NCBI GenBank assembly: GCA_002305315.1
Contig: DBQQ01000027.1
Location: forward strand, 52,710-95,635
From: Clostridiales bacterium UBA1390
GTDB lineage: Bacteria > Bacillota > Clostridia > Lachnospirales > Bianqueaceae
DNA: 42,926 bases
Direction of reading: 5' to 3'
How positions within the stretch are numbered: position 1 is the first letter of the stretch; every line of letters starts with the position of its first letter. The notes under the pieces were generated by a model. It did not search any database. It saw nothing but the letters and a program-made list of their open reading frames with translations, and had not been told where the DNA came from. Shown here piece by piece: positions 17,131-24,300 of this stretch. A program made the translations under genes and the position numbers.

Positions 17131-17159
17131 TCAGCCCCTATCTTTCCACGCTGCACCCC

Positions 17160-18035
17160 TTATTCTTCCGTTTCGTCTTTCTTTTTTTCCGCGTCCACAA
17201 CGCCCTCAATCATGCCCGTTACAACGGCGTTTAATTGCGCCGCGTTTTGTGATGTAATGACGGGCTTTCCCGTTTCCGCTTCAAGTGCTTTCTTGGCAAT
17301 TCCGGCCACGCTGCCGCCGCGACGGGCAACCTCTATATTTTCTTCAAAGGTTTCCGGCTTTGCTTCTTTGGAAATATCTTTTGTGGAGGTTTCCGCGAGC
17401 ATATTCAAGATAATTTCCGTTGTCGTCATGTTATCCCGCAGATTTTCTTTTTTCAAGCCTTTCAGTTTTTTATATTGCCGCGTCGTCATGCCCGACCATG
17501 TGCGGGTGATCTCGTCGGTGAGTATCGCATATTCAACGCCTTGTTGTACGCCCCGGTCTTGCCATTCGTCGGTTAATTCTTTCCGCACTTTGATTGCCTG
17601 CAACCGCTGGTTAATCCATTCGCGGCTATATCCTTTTTTCACATAGGTTGCAAGGGCGCGGTCTATGGTAAGTTCCGGGTCTATGGTTTCCTCGATCCGT
17701 TCCCGCCCGACTTCTGCAAGCCACAACTTAAACGGCTCTGCTTTGGGGGACGGGATAGACTGAATGATACGGAATAAACCCTCTAAATTAGCCGCGCTTG
17801 TCCGATAGCGTTTTCCGTCTGCCGCTGTCATGGCAGTTAGGGTACAAATTGTACCCCACCTCGAATTAAGTTCGGGATCGCGGGCGCGCATTTTCTTTAT
17901 GTACTGCTTGGGATCCGCGCTGTCGGTCAAAACCGCGACAACATCAACGACGGAGAAATACCATTCTTCCGTTTCCTCGTCCCATGCTGTTCTGATTTGT
18001 TTATTTTCAAAAAGTTGTAATTTATCATTGTCCAT
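17160..18035 (-). CDS. BRO-family (phage antirepressor-like) protein
   Basis: 291 residues. The N-terminal BRO-N-like domain is recognised by IRTAWDEETEEWYFSVVDVV, by GKRYRTSAANLEGLFRIIQ and by PSPKAEPFKLWLAEVG (up to about residue 110). The C-terminal half has a conserved stretch EWQDRGVQQGVEYAILTDEI and a charged tail. BRO-N proteins bind DNA and often act as antirepressors in phages; here the gene precedes no phage genes but lies downstream of the relaxase on the same strand, so it probably belongs to the mobilisation operon. GGAAAGGAG lies 9 bases before the ATG. Its target and role are unknown. Confidence 0.85.
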   Translation of the reverse strand: MDNDKLQLFENKQIRTAWDEETEEWYFSVVDVVAVLTDSADPKQYIKKMRARDPELNSRWGTICTLTAMTAADGKRYRTSAANLEGLFRIIQSIPSPKAEPFKLWLAEVGRERIEETIDPELTIDRALATYVKKGYSREWINQRLQAIKVRKELTDEWQDRGVQQGVEYAILTDEITRTWSGMTTRQYKKLKGLKKENLRDNMTTTEIILNMLAETSTKDISKEAKPETFEENIEVARRGGSVAGIAKKALEAETGKPVITSQNAAQLNAVVTGMIEGVVDAEKKKDETEE

Positions 18036-18098
18036 TTGCGATACTCCTTTCCGAGCAATTCTATTTTACCATAGAGGATTATTTTTTTCCACCTTGCG

Positions 18099-19433
18099 TT
18101 ACCGTTCCTGCTCCTTTGCCCTGCTTTGGGACGGGTAAAGAATACTGTCAACATTCTTTTTGATAATGCCGTACTCCTGCATTTGCTTCTTGGCTTCCCG
18201 GTATTCTTCATAAAGTTTATTTTTCTTTTCGCTCAATGCTGTATAGTCCTGTTTCAGTTTGACGGGATCCGGCAGTTTGGAAACGCCCATTTGCTTTAAG
18301 GCTTTTGCCGCCGTTTCAAACAAGATGATCTCGCTTTCATGCCCCCGCAGATATTTTTCTTTATCCGAGGATTTGCGGTATTGCTCATACAGCGGTTTTA
18401 ACTTCCGGTATGTGGTGCTATGCTTCAGCAGCAAAGAGAGTTGCCCCATGTTCTGCTCTACCTCTCGTACCGCCTTTGCCGCCGCGTCATGGGCGGTCAT
18501 AATATCCGCGATTTTCTGTTCAAGATCGCTGTAATACTCAATCTTGTTTTCCGTCAAGAAATTAAAGGTTTTTGCGGCTTGTTTTAGATTATGGATTTTA
18601 GCCCACCTTTCATAGCCTGCCGATTGTTGCGCTTTGATATTGTTTTCAATATCTATGACAAGCCGGATCCGCTTGTCGTCCTGCTCCGGCCTTGCCCGGA
18701 CGCGGTACACGCCGCTAATCCGTTCCTTTAAGGCTTCTTCCGCGTAGGCCGCGCCGAGCGTTTTCAGACGGGTAAACCGTTCTTGATCGGAAGCGCGGCA
18801 GGAAATATATTTACCGCGTTTCACTTCATAGCCCATTTGCTGCAACCGCTTTATGAGTTCTTCAAAATCGGTTACTTGGGGAATGAGGGTATCAATGGCG
18901 GCTTTCAATTTGGCCTTATAACTTGTCCCTTGCTTTTCCGCGTGATACTCGATGTAACTTTTGCCTTTGTCCTTTCCCGGCTCTACAACGGATAGCCCAT
19001 GCTCTTTACATATCCTGTCGCTGGTGCGCCGGATTTGGTAATAACTCTGCTTGTTTGAGTGATATTTTTTGTAGTCAATGAAACTGACGGAGTTAAAAAT
19101 GAGGTGGTTATGCAAATGGCCTTTGTCAACATGGGTTGTCAAAACAAACTCGTACTTGCCGCCTAAAATCTTCTCGGCAAGTTCCATGCCGATTTTGTGC
19201 GCTTCTTCCGGTGTTGTTTCTCCCACCGCAAAGGATTGTATCAAGTGCCGCGCTAAATGTGTGCCGCGATCTCCGGCCATTTCCCGCGTCCAGGCAAACT
19301 CAATATCTGCCGTTTCCATGCCGCAGCCAAACGAGGACGCAAGCAATTTCCCGTCTGTTTTTTCGGGGTTTAAGATATAGTCAAGCGCGGCTTTTAAGGT
19401 TGACTTAATAGGGTGCGTCTTTGTAATTGCCAT
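18099..19433 (-). CDS. Relaxase (MobA/VirD2-like, PF03432 type)
   Basis: 444 residues. It nicks one strand at oriT, stays covalently bound to the 5' end and pilots the strand to the recipient. The N-terminal domain carries the candidate nicking tyrosine Tyr19 in ALDYILNPEKT and the metal-binding three-histidine motif HVDKGHLHNHLIFNS (His101, His106, His108, with His110). The C-terminal half is helical and charged (accessory or helicase-like region not recognised). The start lies 40 bases inside mobC, implying translational coupling. All catalytic residues are present, so the oriT-processing step should work even though the coupling ATPase is broken. Confidence 0.92.
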   Translation of the reverse strand: MAITKTHPIKSTLKAALDYILNPEKTDGKLLASSFGCGMETADIEFAWTREMAGDRGTHLARHLIQSFAVGETTPEEAHKIGMELAEKILGGKYEFVLTTHVDKGHLHNHLIFNSVSFIDYKKYHSNKQSYYQIRRTSDRICKEHGLSVVEPGKDKGKSYIEYHAEKQGTSYKAKLKAAIDTLIPQVTDFEELIKRLQQMGYEVKRGKYISCRASDQERFTRLKTLGAAYAEEALKERISGVYRVRARPEQDDKRIRLVIDIENNIKAQQSAGYERWAKIHNLKQAAKTFNFLTENKIEYYSDLEQKIADIMTAHDAAAKAVREVEQNMGQLSLLLKHSTTYRKLKPLYEQYRKSSDKEKYLRGHESEIILFETAAKALKQMGVSKLPDPVKLKQDYTALSEKKNKLYEEYREAKKQMQEYGIIKKNVDSILYPSQSRAKEQER

Positions 19434-19723
19434 ATCTCATGTACCACCTCTTTTATATCGGTTATGTCCTGCTCGTACACCGTCCCCGTCGCATTGGCGC
19501 GTTTTGCAATCTGATTGATATTGCGGCTGATTGCTTGCAGTTCCCGGATATATGCTTTTGTTTCCGAATGGTCTATCACAAGGATATATCCGTCGATTGC
19601 CATTTTGCGGAAGTATGCGCCGTACTGCCGGATTGGTAACTGCTTCATTTTTTCGTCGATAAGCCGCTTTTCTTCTTCGGAGATCCAAAACTTCATTTGG
19701 ATATTCCTCTTTCGGTTTGCCAT
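19394..19723 (-). CDS. mobC: MobC-family relaxosome accessory protein
   Basis: 109 residues, with a basic N-terminus resembling a ribbon-helix-helix DNA-binding segment (KRNIQMKFWISEEEKRLIDEKM) and the MobC signature ELQAISRNINQIAKRANATG near residues 65-85. MobC proteins bind oriT, melt the nick region and help the relaxase. The gene starts 27 bases from the oriT-like inverted repeat, the usual arrangement, and its end overlaps the relaxase gene. Confidence 0.9.
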   Translation of the reverse strand: MANRKRNIQMKFWISEEEKRLIDEKMKQLPIRQYGAYFRKMAIDGYILVIDHSETKAYIRELQAISRNINQIAKRANATGTVYEQDITDIKEVVHEIWQLQRRTLLSQP

Positions 19724-19749
19724 AAGTGCAGCCGCCTTTCTTGGTATGG

Positions 19750-19817
19750 ATAAGGGTTTGGGAAACTCCCAACAAGCGGTTTTTGCAAATGGGTACTCAT
19801 TTGCTGTGCTTGCTATC
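19750..19817 (-). other. Candidate origin of transfer (oriT)
   Basis: Located directly upstream of mobC and the relaxase gene. It contains the inverted repeat TTGGGA-AAC-TCCCAA (about 19759-19773) and, 7 bases beyond the 28-base block, a 20-base near-palindrome with arms GCAAATG/CATTTGC (19785-19804). Position and structure fit an oriT; the nick site cannot be read. A diverged inverted copy lies at 13822-13924. Confidence 0.7.
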
Positions 19818-19873
19818 TACTCCATATCCCATTAGAAAGGCGGCATTTGTTGCGCGTTCCCTTGATTTTGACG

Positions 19874-19908
19874 CAAAAAAAGATTGCAGCGGCCATGCGC
19901 TGCAATCT
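19874..19908 (-). terminator. Rho-independent terminator of the XRE regulator gene
   Basis: A perfect 11-bp stem (AGATTGCAGCG at 19881-19891, CGCTGCAATCT at 19898-19908). Read on the - strand it is followed by seven T, 15 bases after the XRE stop codon. Confidence 0.85.
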
Positions 19909-19922
19909 GCCATGTAGAGGGG

Positions 19923-20282
19923 TTATTCCTCTGTTTTTTCGACTTCCGTTATTTCCTTTGCCGTTGCGGTTATAATCCGTATGCCCGTATCGCTCATACC
20001 GTCCAGCAGTTTATCCAGTTGTAACCGTTGCGTCGTCTTTTCGGCATCGCTTGGGAAAAAGAATTGATCGACGGATATATGATAACGGGTTACAAGGTCA
20101 TAGAACACTTGTAAACTCGGTTGCTGTCCCTCGTTTTCAATATTTGCAAGATAGCGCGGAGAAATATATAACTCGTCGCAAACCTTTTTGCGGCTCTCTC
20201 CACGCTCAATTCTTGCGGCCTTGATAGCAGCCCCGAAAGCCGTAAAATCGTATAGTGGTATCGGTCTTTTCGGCATATTCAT
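19923..20282 (-). CDS. XRE-family helix-turn-helix regulator
   Basis: 119 residues. The helix-turn-helix lies in residues about 17-65 (FGAAIKAARIERGESRKK, then VCDELYISPRYLANIENEGQ), with the C-terminal segment YHISVDQFFFP typical of element-borne XRE repressors. It probably represses transfer or excision genes in the resident state. ATG at 20282 has AGGGTGA close upstream; a second ATG two codons later is equally possible. It is divergent from the TetR gene and ends in its own terminator. Confidence 0.85.
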   Translation of the reverse strand: MNMPKRPIPLYDFTAFGAAIKAARIERGESRKKVCDELYISPRYLANIENEGQQPSLQVFYDLVTRYHISVDQFFFPSDAEKTTQRLQLDKLLDGMSDTGIRIITATAKEITEVEKTEE

Positions 20283-20380
20283 TCACCCTATTACATTTTA
20301 CAGTTCACCTTTCCTTTGAGATATGCGTACACAGTTCCTATTATTTACGCAAATAGAACACATTATTTTTTCAAAAGACA

Positions 20381-20409
20381 TTGACAATACAAAGAAAGTA
20401 TGTTATCTT
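20381..20409 (+). promoter_or_regulatory. Promoter of the tetR-type cargo regulator
   Basis: TTGACA (20381-20386), a 17-base spacer and TATCTT (20404-20409). The operator palindrome begins 5 bases downstream, over the expected start point, so the regulator should repress its own transcription. Confidence 0.75.
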
Positions 20410-20413
20410 ATAT

Positions 20414-20430
20414 ACAGACCGACGGTCTGT
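20414..20430 (+). promoter_or_regulatory. Operator O1: perfect 17-bp palindrome for the TetR-family regulator
   Basis: ACAGACCG-A-CGGTCTGT is a perfect 8-bp inverted repeat around one central base, between the -10 box and the ATG. The same pattern, with 14 of 17 bases identical, recurs ahead of the MFS gene. Confidence 0.85.
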
Positions 20431-20443
20431 TTGGAGGTGTAAC

Positions 20444-21088
20444 ATGGCTCGGAATAAATACCCTGAACAAACAGTTAAGTTAATTTTAGATGTGGCTACG
20501 CGCTTGTTCGTCGAAAAAGGATATGAGCAGACTTCATTACAAGACATTATCAATGAAACTAAACTTTCAAAAGGGGCTATTTATCATCACTTTGCGTCCA
20601 AGGAAGATATTTTTGAAGCAATTTTCCACAGAATAGGTGAGGAAAACACGATTGCTCTTGCTAAAATTAGAGATGATAAATCTCTGAATGGTTACGAAAA
20701 GTTAAGGGCAATATTCAAAGCAGCATTATTCAATCCCAATCAAAGTTTAATGCTGACAGTTACTCCACCGCTGTTAGAAAATCCAAAGTTTTTGGCTATG
20801 CAAATACAGCAGTTGTATGATATTGTTGTGCCAAACTTCATACAACCAATTCTCCAACAGGGAATTGATGATGGATCTATTCTTACAGAAAATCCGCAAG
20901 AAGTTGCCGAAGTCATAATGATACTAAATAATGTGTGGCTAAATCCCGTTGTTCGTTTAACTGATGAAGCCAGCATGAAAAGAAGGTGTCAAACATTTAA
21001 TAAGTTGCTTCAAGGATTAGGAATAGATTTGCTGGACGACGAAATGATTTCCAAGTATGTAAACTATTTGTCAAAATATAAAAATTGA
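20444..21088 (+). CDS. TetR/AcrR-family transcriptional repressor
   Basis: 214 residues from ATG 20444, placed 9 bases after GGAGGTG; an upstream in-frame ATG at 20381 would overlap the promoter and is rejected. The N-terminal helix-turn-helix reads TSLQDIINETKLSKGAIYHH (residues about 26-45), preceded by ILDVATRLFVEKGYEQ, both diagnostic for TetR. The C-terminal part is a ligand-binding helical domain of unknown specificity. It lies between two copies of the same palindrome, so it most likely represses itself and the MFS exporter until an exported compound binds. The gene is clearly more A+T-rich than the ICE backbone. Confidence 0.9.
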   Translation: MARNKYPEQTVKLILDVATRLFVEKGYEQTSLQDIINETKLSKGAIYHHFASKEDIFEAIFHRIGEENTIALAKIRDDKSLNGYEKLRAIFKAALFNPNQSLMLTVTPPLLENPKFLAMQIQQLYDIVVPNFIQPILQQGIDDGSILTENPQEVAEVIMILNNVWLNPVVRLTDEASMKRRCQTFNKLLQGLGIDLLDDEMISKYVNYLSKYKN

Positions 21089-21092
21089 CTTG

Positions 21093-21124
21093 AAATAGGC
21101 TACTCAAAAAAGAGTAGTTTATTT
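21093..21124. terminator. A+T-rich hairpin between tetR-type gene and MFS gene
   Basis: AAATAGGCTACTC (21093-21105) pairs with GAGTAGTTTATTT (21112-21124) over 13 bp including two G.T pairs, with a loop of six A. It starts 5 bases after the TetR stop and ends 11 bases before operator O2, so it may terminate or partially attenuate transcription. Confidence 0.55.
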
Positions 21125-21134
21125 CAGCCAATAT

Positions 21135-21151
21135 ACAAACCGACGGTTGGT
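21135..21151 (+). promoter_or_regulatory. Operator O2 in front of the MFS exporter
   Basis: ACAAACCGACGGTTGGT is a 17-base near-palindrome with one mismatched pair; it matches operator O1 at 14 of 17 positions. It lies 24 bases before the exporter's ATG. Confidence 0.8.
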
Positions 21152-21174
21152 TTAATTAAATAGGAGGACATTCC

Positions 21175-22431
21175 ATGAAAAATCAAAGTAAACTTTTTCA
21201 ACGCGACTTTACTCTTGTGGTAATAGGCCAGATCATTTCTTTGTTTGGAAATGCGATTTTACGATTTGCGTTGCCACTCTATTTGTTAAGGGAAACAGGC
21301 TCGTCAACTCTATTTGGTGTAGTTACGGCTTGTTCGTTTGCACCAATGGTTATTTTATCAATGATTGGCGGCGTATTGGCTGATCGGGTTAATAAAAGAA
21401 ATATAATGGTTGGATTAGACTTTTGCACAACAGCATTGATAAGTGTGTTTTATCTGTCGTTGGGAGTATTACCGACTGTACCTTTGTTTATCGTAGTTTT
21501 AATGCTGCTATATGGCATATCGGGTACCTACCAACCAGCCGTACAAGCAAGCATACCTTTACTTGTATCTTCGGACAAACTCATGGCCGGAAACGCTGTT
21601 ATAAACCAAGTAAATACTTTATCCGGTTTATTAGGCCCTGTAATTGGAGGAATAATGTTTGGAATGTGGGGGATTTATCCCATTCTTTCGGTTAGTATTG
21701 TGTGTTTCTTGTTTTCCGCTATTATGGAAATCTTTATCCACATTCCTCATGTAAAGCGCCCACGCGAAACAAGCGTACTTAATGTTGTCAAAATGGATCT
21801 AAGGGAAAGTTATCAATTTGTCCGCAATGAAAAGCCTATTTTTTTCTCAATCGTATTTTTAGTATCCATTTTTAACTTGGTTTTAAGTGCAGTAATGATT
21901 GTTGGTACTCCGATCCTCATTACGCAAGTATTAAAAATGTCAGATACGATGTATGGTTTTACCCAAGGGGCACTTGCATTTGGGGGACTTTGTGGCGGTA
22001 TTTTGACAGCGATTGTTGCTCAAAAATTAAAACTCAAAAATTCGTATCTTCTTCTCCTTGCTTGTTCTATTTCCGTTGAGCTAATGGGTATATCCCTGCT
22101 TTTGAATATGCCCCCTATTATATCCTATGGGGTTATTACTTTGATGAGTTTTGTTGCAATGGGAGCCTCTACACTGTTTATGGTGCAGATTTATACTATG
22201 GTACAAACACAAACTCCCCCGCAGTTAGTTGGTAAAATTATGGCGGCTTTGATTTCTATTGCTATGTGTGGACAACCGATAGGTCAAGCAATTTACGGTG
22301 TATTATTTGATATATTTTCAAATAGCACATGGGTAGTTTTGATTGGTGCTGCTGTTGCTGCATTTTTGATCTCACTATATTCTAAAAAGATTTTCAATCA
22401 AATGAGTGATATTCAGCAAACAACAGACTAA
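21175..22431 (+). CDS. MFS drug/macrolide-type exporter (DHA3/Mef-like)
   Basis: 418 residues with about 12 membrane helices. It opens with FTLVVIGQIISLFGNAILRF and carries GGVLADRVNKRNIMVG, the loop 2-3 motif of the major facilitator superfamily. The arrangement resembles the Mef macrolide and EntS-type exporters (MFS_3/DHA3). It would export a small molecule by proton antiport across the membrane; the substrate is not identifiable from sequence. AGGAGG lies 8 bases before the ATG. With the TetR gene it forms an A+T-rich, self-regulated cargo cassette inside a GC-richer ICE. Confidence 0.87.
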   Translation: MKNQSKLFQRDFTLVVIGQIISLFGNAILRFALPLYLLRETGSSTLFGVVTACSFAPMVILSMIGGVLADRVNKRNIMVGLDFCTTALISVFYLSLGVLPTVPLFIVVLMLLYGISGTYQPAVQASIPLLVSSDKLMAGNAVINQVNTLSGLLGPVIGGIMFGMWGIYPILSVSIVCFLFSAIMEIFIHIPHVKRPRETSVLNVVKMDLRESYQFVRNEKPIFFSIVFLVSIFNLVLSAVMIVGTPILITQVLKMSDTMYGFTQGALAFGGLCGGILTAIVAQKLKLKNSYLLLLACSISVELMGISLLLNMPPIISYGVITLMSFVAMGASTLFMVQIYTMVQTQTPPQLVGKIMAALISIAMCGQPIGQAIYGVLFDIFSNSTWVVLIGAAVAAFLISLYSKKIFNQMSDIQQTTD

Positions 22432-22482
22432 TTTCTTTAAGCCAAGACGATACAGATAACCGCTGTTCAGCGGCTAATGCGT

Positions 22483-22526
22483 ACGGCGGTTTTGAATAAT
22501 CATCAAAGCCGCCGTTTTCCTTTTTT
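22483..22526 (+). terminator. Rho-independent terminator after the MFS cargo
   Basis: ACGGCGGTTTTGA (22483-22495) pairs with TCAAAGCCGCCGT (22503-22515), one G.T pair, followed by TTTCCTTTTTT. Confidence 0.88.
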
Positions 22527-22569
22527 GAAAAATCGGATTGCGGGGGGTGTATTAAAGTCGCCCTTTTTT

Positions 22570-22614
22570 AAGGATACGGCGGTATCGGGGAGGTATCGTC
22601 GTGTCCTTTTTTAC
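22570..22614 (+). terminator. Second terminator-like hairpin in the 22432-22894 gap
   Basis: Sixteen base pairs (four G.T) between 22570-22585 and 22593-22608, loop 22586-22592, then TTTTTTACTT overlapping the right arm. No gene lies immediately upstream, so it may act on a transcript starting in the gap. Confidence 0.72.
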
Positions 22615-22681
22615 TTATAACAACCCGCCTAACGCTTTACTGTCAAAAAAAGCCTTGATCTTCATACGGGATATTACGGCT

Positions 22682-22801
22682 ATGGAGGTGAACTGTCAGA
22701 ACATCTAAATACTGCTCACATTTCCTTTGCGTCTGTCCGCATTTTGCGGGCGGGCGCATTTTTGCTTTTTCTGCAATTCTTTTTTGAGCAGAGAAACAAA
22801 A
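22682..22801 (+). promoter_or_regulatory. Attenuator-like leader with 8-codon ORF and third terminator
   Basis: The 463-base gap before the sigma-factor gene holds, besides two terminators, a short frame ATG..TAA (22682-22708, encoding MEVNCQNI), then a 12-bp G.T-rich stem (22729-22740 with 22746-22757) followed by ATTTTTGCTTTTT. CTGCTCA (22712-22718) and TGAGCAG (22795-22801) are exact complements enclosing this terminator. The layout recalls transcriptional attenuators of mobile-element genes. Whether the short frame is translated is unproven, since no separate ribosome site is visible. Confidence 0.45.
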
Positions 22802-22894
22802 CACCTCTTTCCAGTTGGATAAGGAATGAAAGGGGGCGAGAGGACAAGCCCTTAAACCCCGTCCTCTACTCCACGCGGGAAGGAGGTGAACTCT

Positions 22895-23329
22895 ATGGAG
22901 CAATCTTCTTCCTACAAGAAAACGATACAACATCAGTATGACGCATTGGCGAAGAAAACCTTAAAAGGCGAAGCGAAGAATTATTTGATCGAACTTGCCA
23001 AACGCGCAACACGCGAAGTATGTTTTTCGGAACTATGCGAAAGCGAACTCAACCGGCTTTATGTACTGGACGAGTACGAAAGCGATTTTATCCGTTTTCA
23101 AGTGTCCGGCTATGATGTGTTCGTCAGAAATGCGCTGCTTGGGGAAGCATTAGAAACCCTGTCCGAAAGAAAGCGTAACATCGTCCTTTTATCCTATTTC
23201 TTGGATATGAGCGACGCGGAGATCGGCCAACTGCTGAATGTTGTACGCTCAACGGTTTTCCGGCATAGGAAAGCCGCCCTTGCGAAAATCAAACAATATA
23301 TGGAGGGAAAAGCAGATGAAAACCAATAG
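22895..23329 (+). CDS. Sigma-70-family (region 4) regulator of the element
   Basis: 144 residues from ATG 22895, which has AAGGAGG 8 bases upstream. The C-terminal half is a sigma region 4 helix-turn-helix (TLSERKRNIVLLSYFLDMSD, then AEIGQLLNVVRSTVFRHRKA). There is no clear region 2, so promoter melting by this protein is uncertain. Similar short sigma-like proteins occur in Tn916 (Orf7) and related elements, where they lie among the regulatory genes next to the integration module. It probably activates excision or transfer genes. It overlaps the next gene by 14 bases. Confidence 0.85.
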   Translation: MEQSSSYKKTIQHQYDALAKKTLKGEAKNYLIELAKRATREVCFSELCESELNRLYVLDEYESDFIRFQVSGYDVFVRNALLGEALETLSERKRNIVLLSYFLDMSDAEIGQLLNVVRSTVFRHRKAALAKIKQYMEGKADENQ

Positions 23330-23552
23330 CAATACAAGACTTTTGCCGTTCCCTGTCATTTCAGCGGCAGCAAACGGCGATACCGAAGCAATATGCGCGA
23401 TCTTGAAGCATTACGAAGGTTACATAGCAAGGCTTTGTACCCGCACGCTGAAAGACGACGCAGGCAACGCCTATTCTTATGTGGACGAGGAAATGAAAAA
23501 TAGGCTGCAAGTGCGCCTTATTACCCGTACCCTTGCCTTTCATGTAGGATAA
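23316..23552 (+). CDS. Small helix-turn-helix protein (Tn916 Orf8-like)
   Basis: 78 residues from ATG 23316, placed 7 bases after GGAGGG and overlapping the sigma-like gene. The conserved run FPVISAAANGDTEAICAILK (residues about 11-30), followed by a helical segment and MKNRLQVRLITRTL, identifies the helix-turn-helix family that accompanies the sigma-like gene in Tn916-type and Tn1549-type elements. It is probably a partner regulator. A large imperfect hairpin begins 8 bases after the stop. Confidence 0.8.
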   Translation: MKTNSNTRLLPFPVISAAANGDTEAICAILKHYEGYIARLCTRTLKDDAGNAYSYVDEEMKNRLQVRLITRTLAFHVG

Positions 23553-24034
23553 CTTTTTCAGCCCATGCGGAAGCGTGTCCCCCTTTCCACGCTTCCCGCT
23601 ATGGGCTATTTGTCGTTCCGCAAAAGCATATCGCTGTCGATGTGTTTTTGCAGGCCGACAAAGCCTTTGTACCTTGACAAAGAACGCCCGCAAGATAACG
23701 GCGGCGCAGTATAAAAGGCAAACGAATACATACTACCTATATCGAGCCAAACGGCGGGTACGCCATGACCGCTTTTCCCCGTAGGGGGAAAGTCGAGCGA
23801 AAAATACCACGCCGCAAAACAAGCATAGCGGCTTGTGGGCGACGACATATAGGTGGATCTGAAACGCCCTTATAGCCACAGTCCGAGCGTTCAAAGCGTC
23901 GCAGGCAATGGGTAAGGCTGCCTTAAATGAGCAGGGGTGAAACTCCCGTGGTGCTGCTGCTAACAGCCGTTCGATTTTGCCGGATATTTTCATTACAAGA
24001 ATTGATCTATCCCACGAAAGGGGGATTTTTCTCT
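23553..24034 (+). other. 482-base gene-free stretch, possibly a structured RNA
   Basis: No credible gene on either strand: the open frames here have no ribosome site and unnatural compositions. It starts with a long stem (23560-23578 with 23589-23607, about 18 pairs with two bulges) and contains a TTCCCC/GGGGAA hairpin near 23775 and a compact run around 23900-23970 with several short complementary segments. The sequence is not A+T-rich like ordinary spacers. I do not recognise a known RNA family. Confidence 0.45.
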
Positions 24035-24208
24035 ATGGAACAAACGAAAAAACAAGAAACGAAATCCCCGATTGTACGCGAATACAAGATCGGGGATATA
24101 ACCTATATCGTCAAAGCCGTTGTAAAAGACGGTGTAAGAGAGGACGCCGCGACAAAGGTACGCCGCTTAATCCACAATGACCTAAAACGAGAAGAAAGCC
24201 CGGTATAA
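24035..24208 (+). CDS. TnpW-like small transposon-encoded protein
   Basis: 57 residues from ATG 24035, preceded by AAAGGGGGA at a spacing of 8-9 bases. The pattern YKIGDITYIVKAVVKDGVRE followed by DAATKVRRLIHND matches the TnpW-type proteins that precede serine recombinase genes in clostridial elements. It has a beta-strand core and a helical, basic end; the role is unknown. Its position immediately before the recombinases suggests a part in excision or integration control. Confidence 0.72.
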   Translation: MEQTKKQETKSPIVREYKIGDITYIVKAVVKDGVREDAATKVRRLIHNDLKREESPV

Positions 24209-24243
24209 TGCCGAAAATACTCTCCTATTGCAGACGGGCGGCG

Positions 24244-24269
24244 GGTTATGTGGTATAATATATATAACC
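24244..24269 (+). promoter_or_regulatory. Promoter-like inverted repeat before the recombinase genes
   Basis: GGTTAT (24244-24249) and ATAACC (24264-24269) form an inverted repeat enclosing TATAAT (24254-24259), a consensus -10 box, 42 bases ahead of the first recombinase ATG. No good -35 is visible at the standard distance. A repressor could block the -10 here. Confidence 0.45.
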
Positions 24270-24300
24270 TGTTTGTCCGGCTGTCGGAATAGGAGGTAAC

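Noticed and set aside
23606..23848. An 80-codon - strand frame in the gene-free block
   Set aside because: No ribosome site and a composition rich in Ser, Tyr and Phe without family resemblance; it overlaps possible RNA structure. Kept as non-coding, with moderate doubt.
23900..23975. Resemblance to a cobalamin riboswitch core
   Set aside because: GGGTGAAACTCCC and CTGCTAACAG look similar to conserved pieces, but the flanking elements and pairing are not in order and no cobalamin gene follows.
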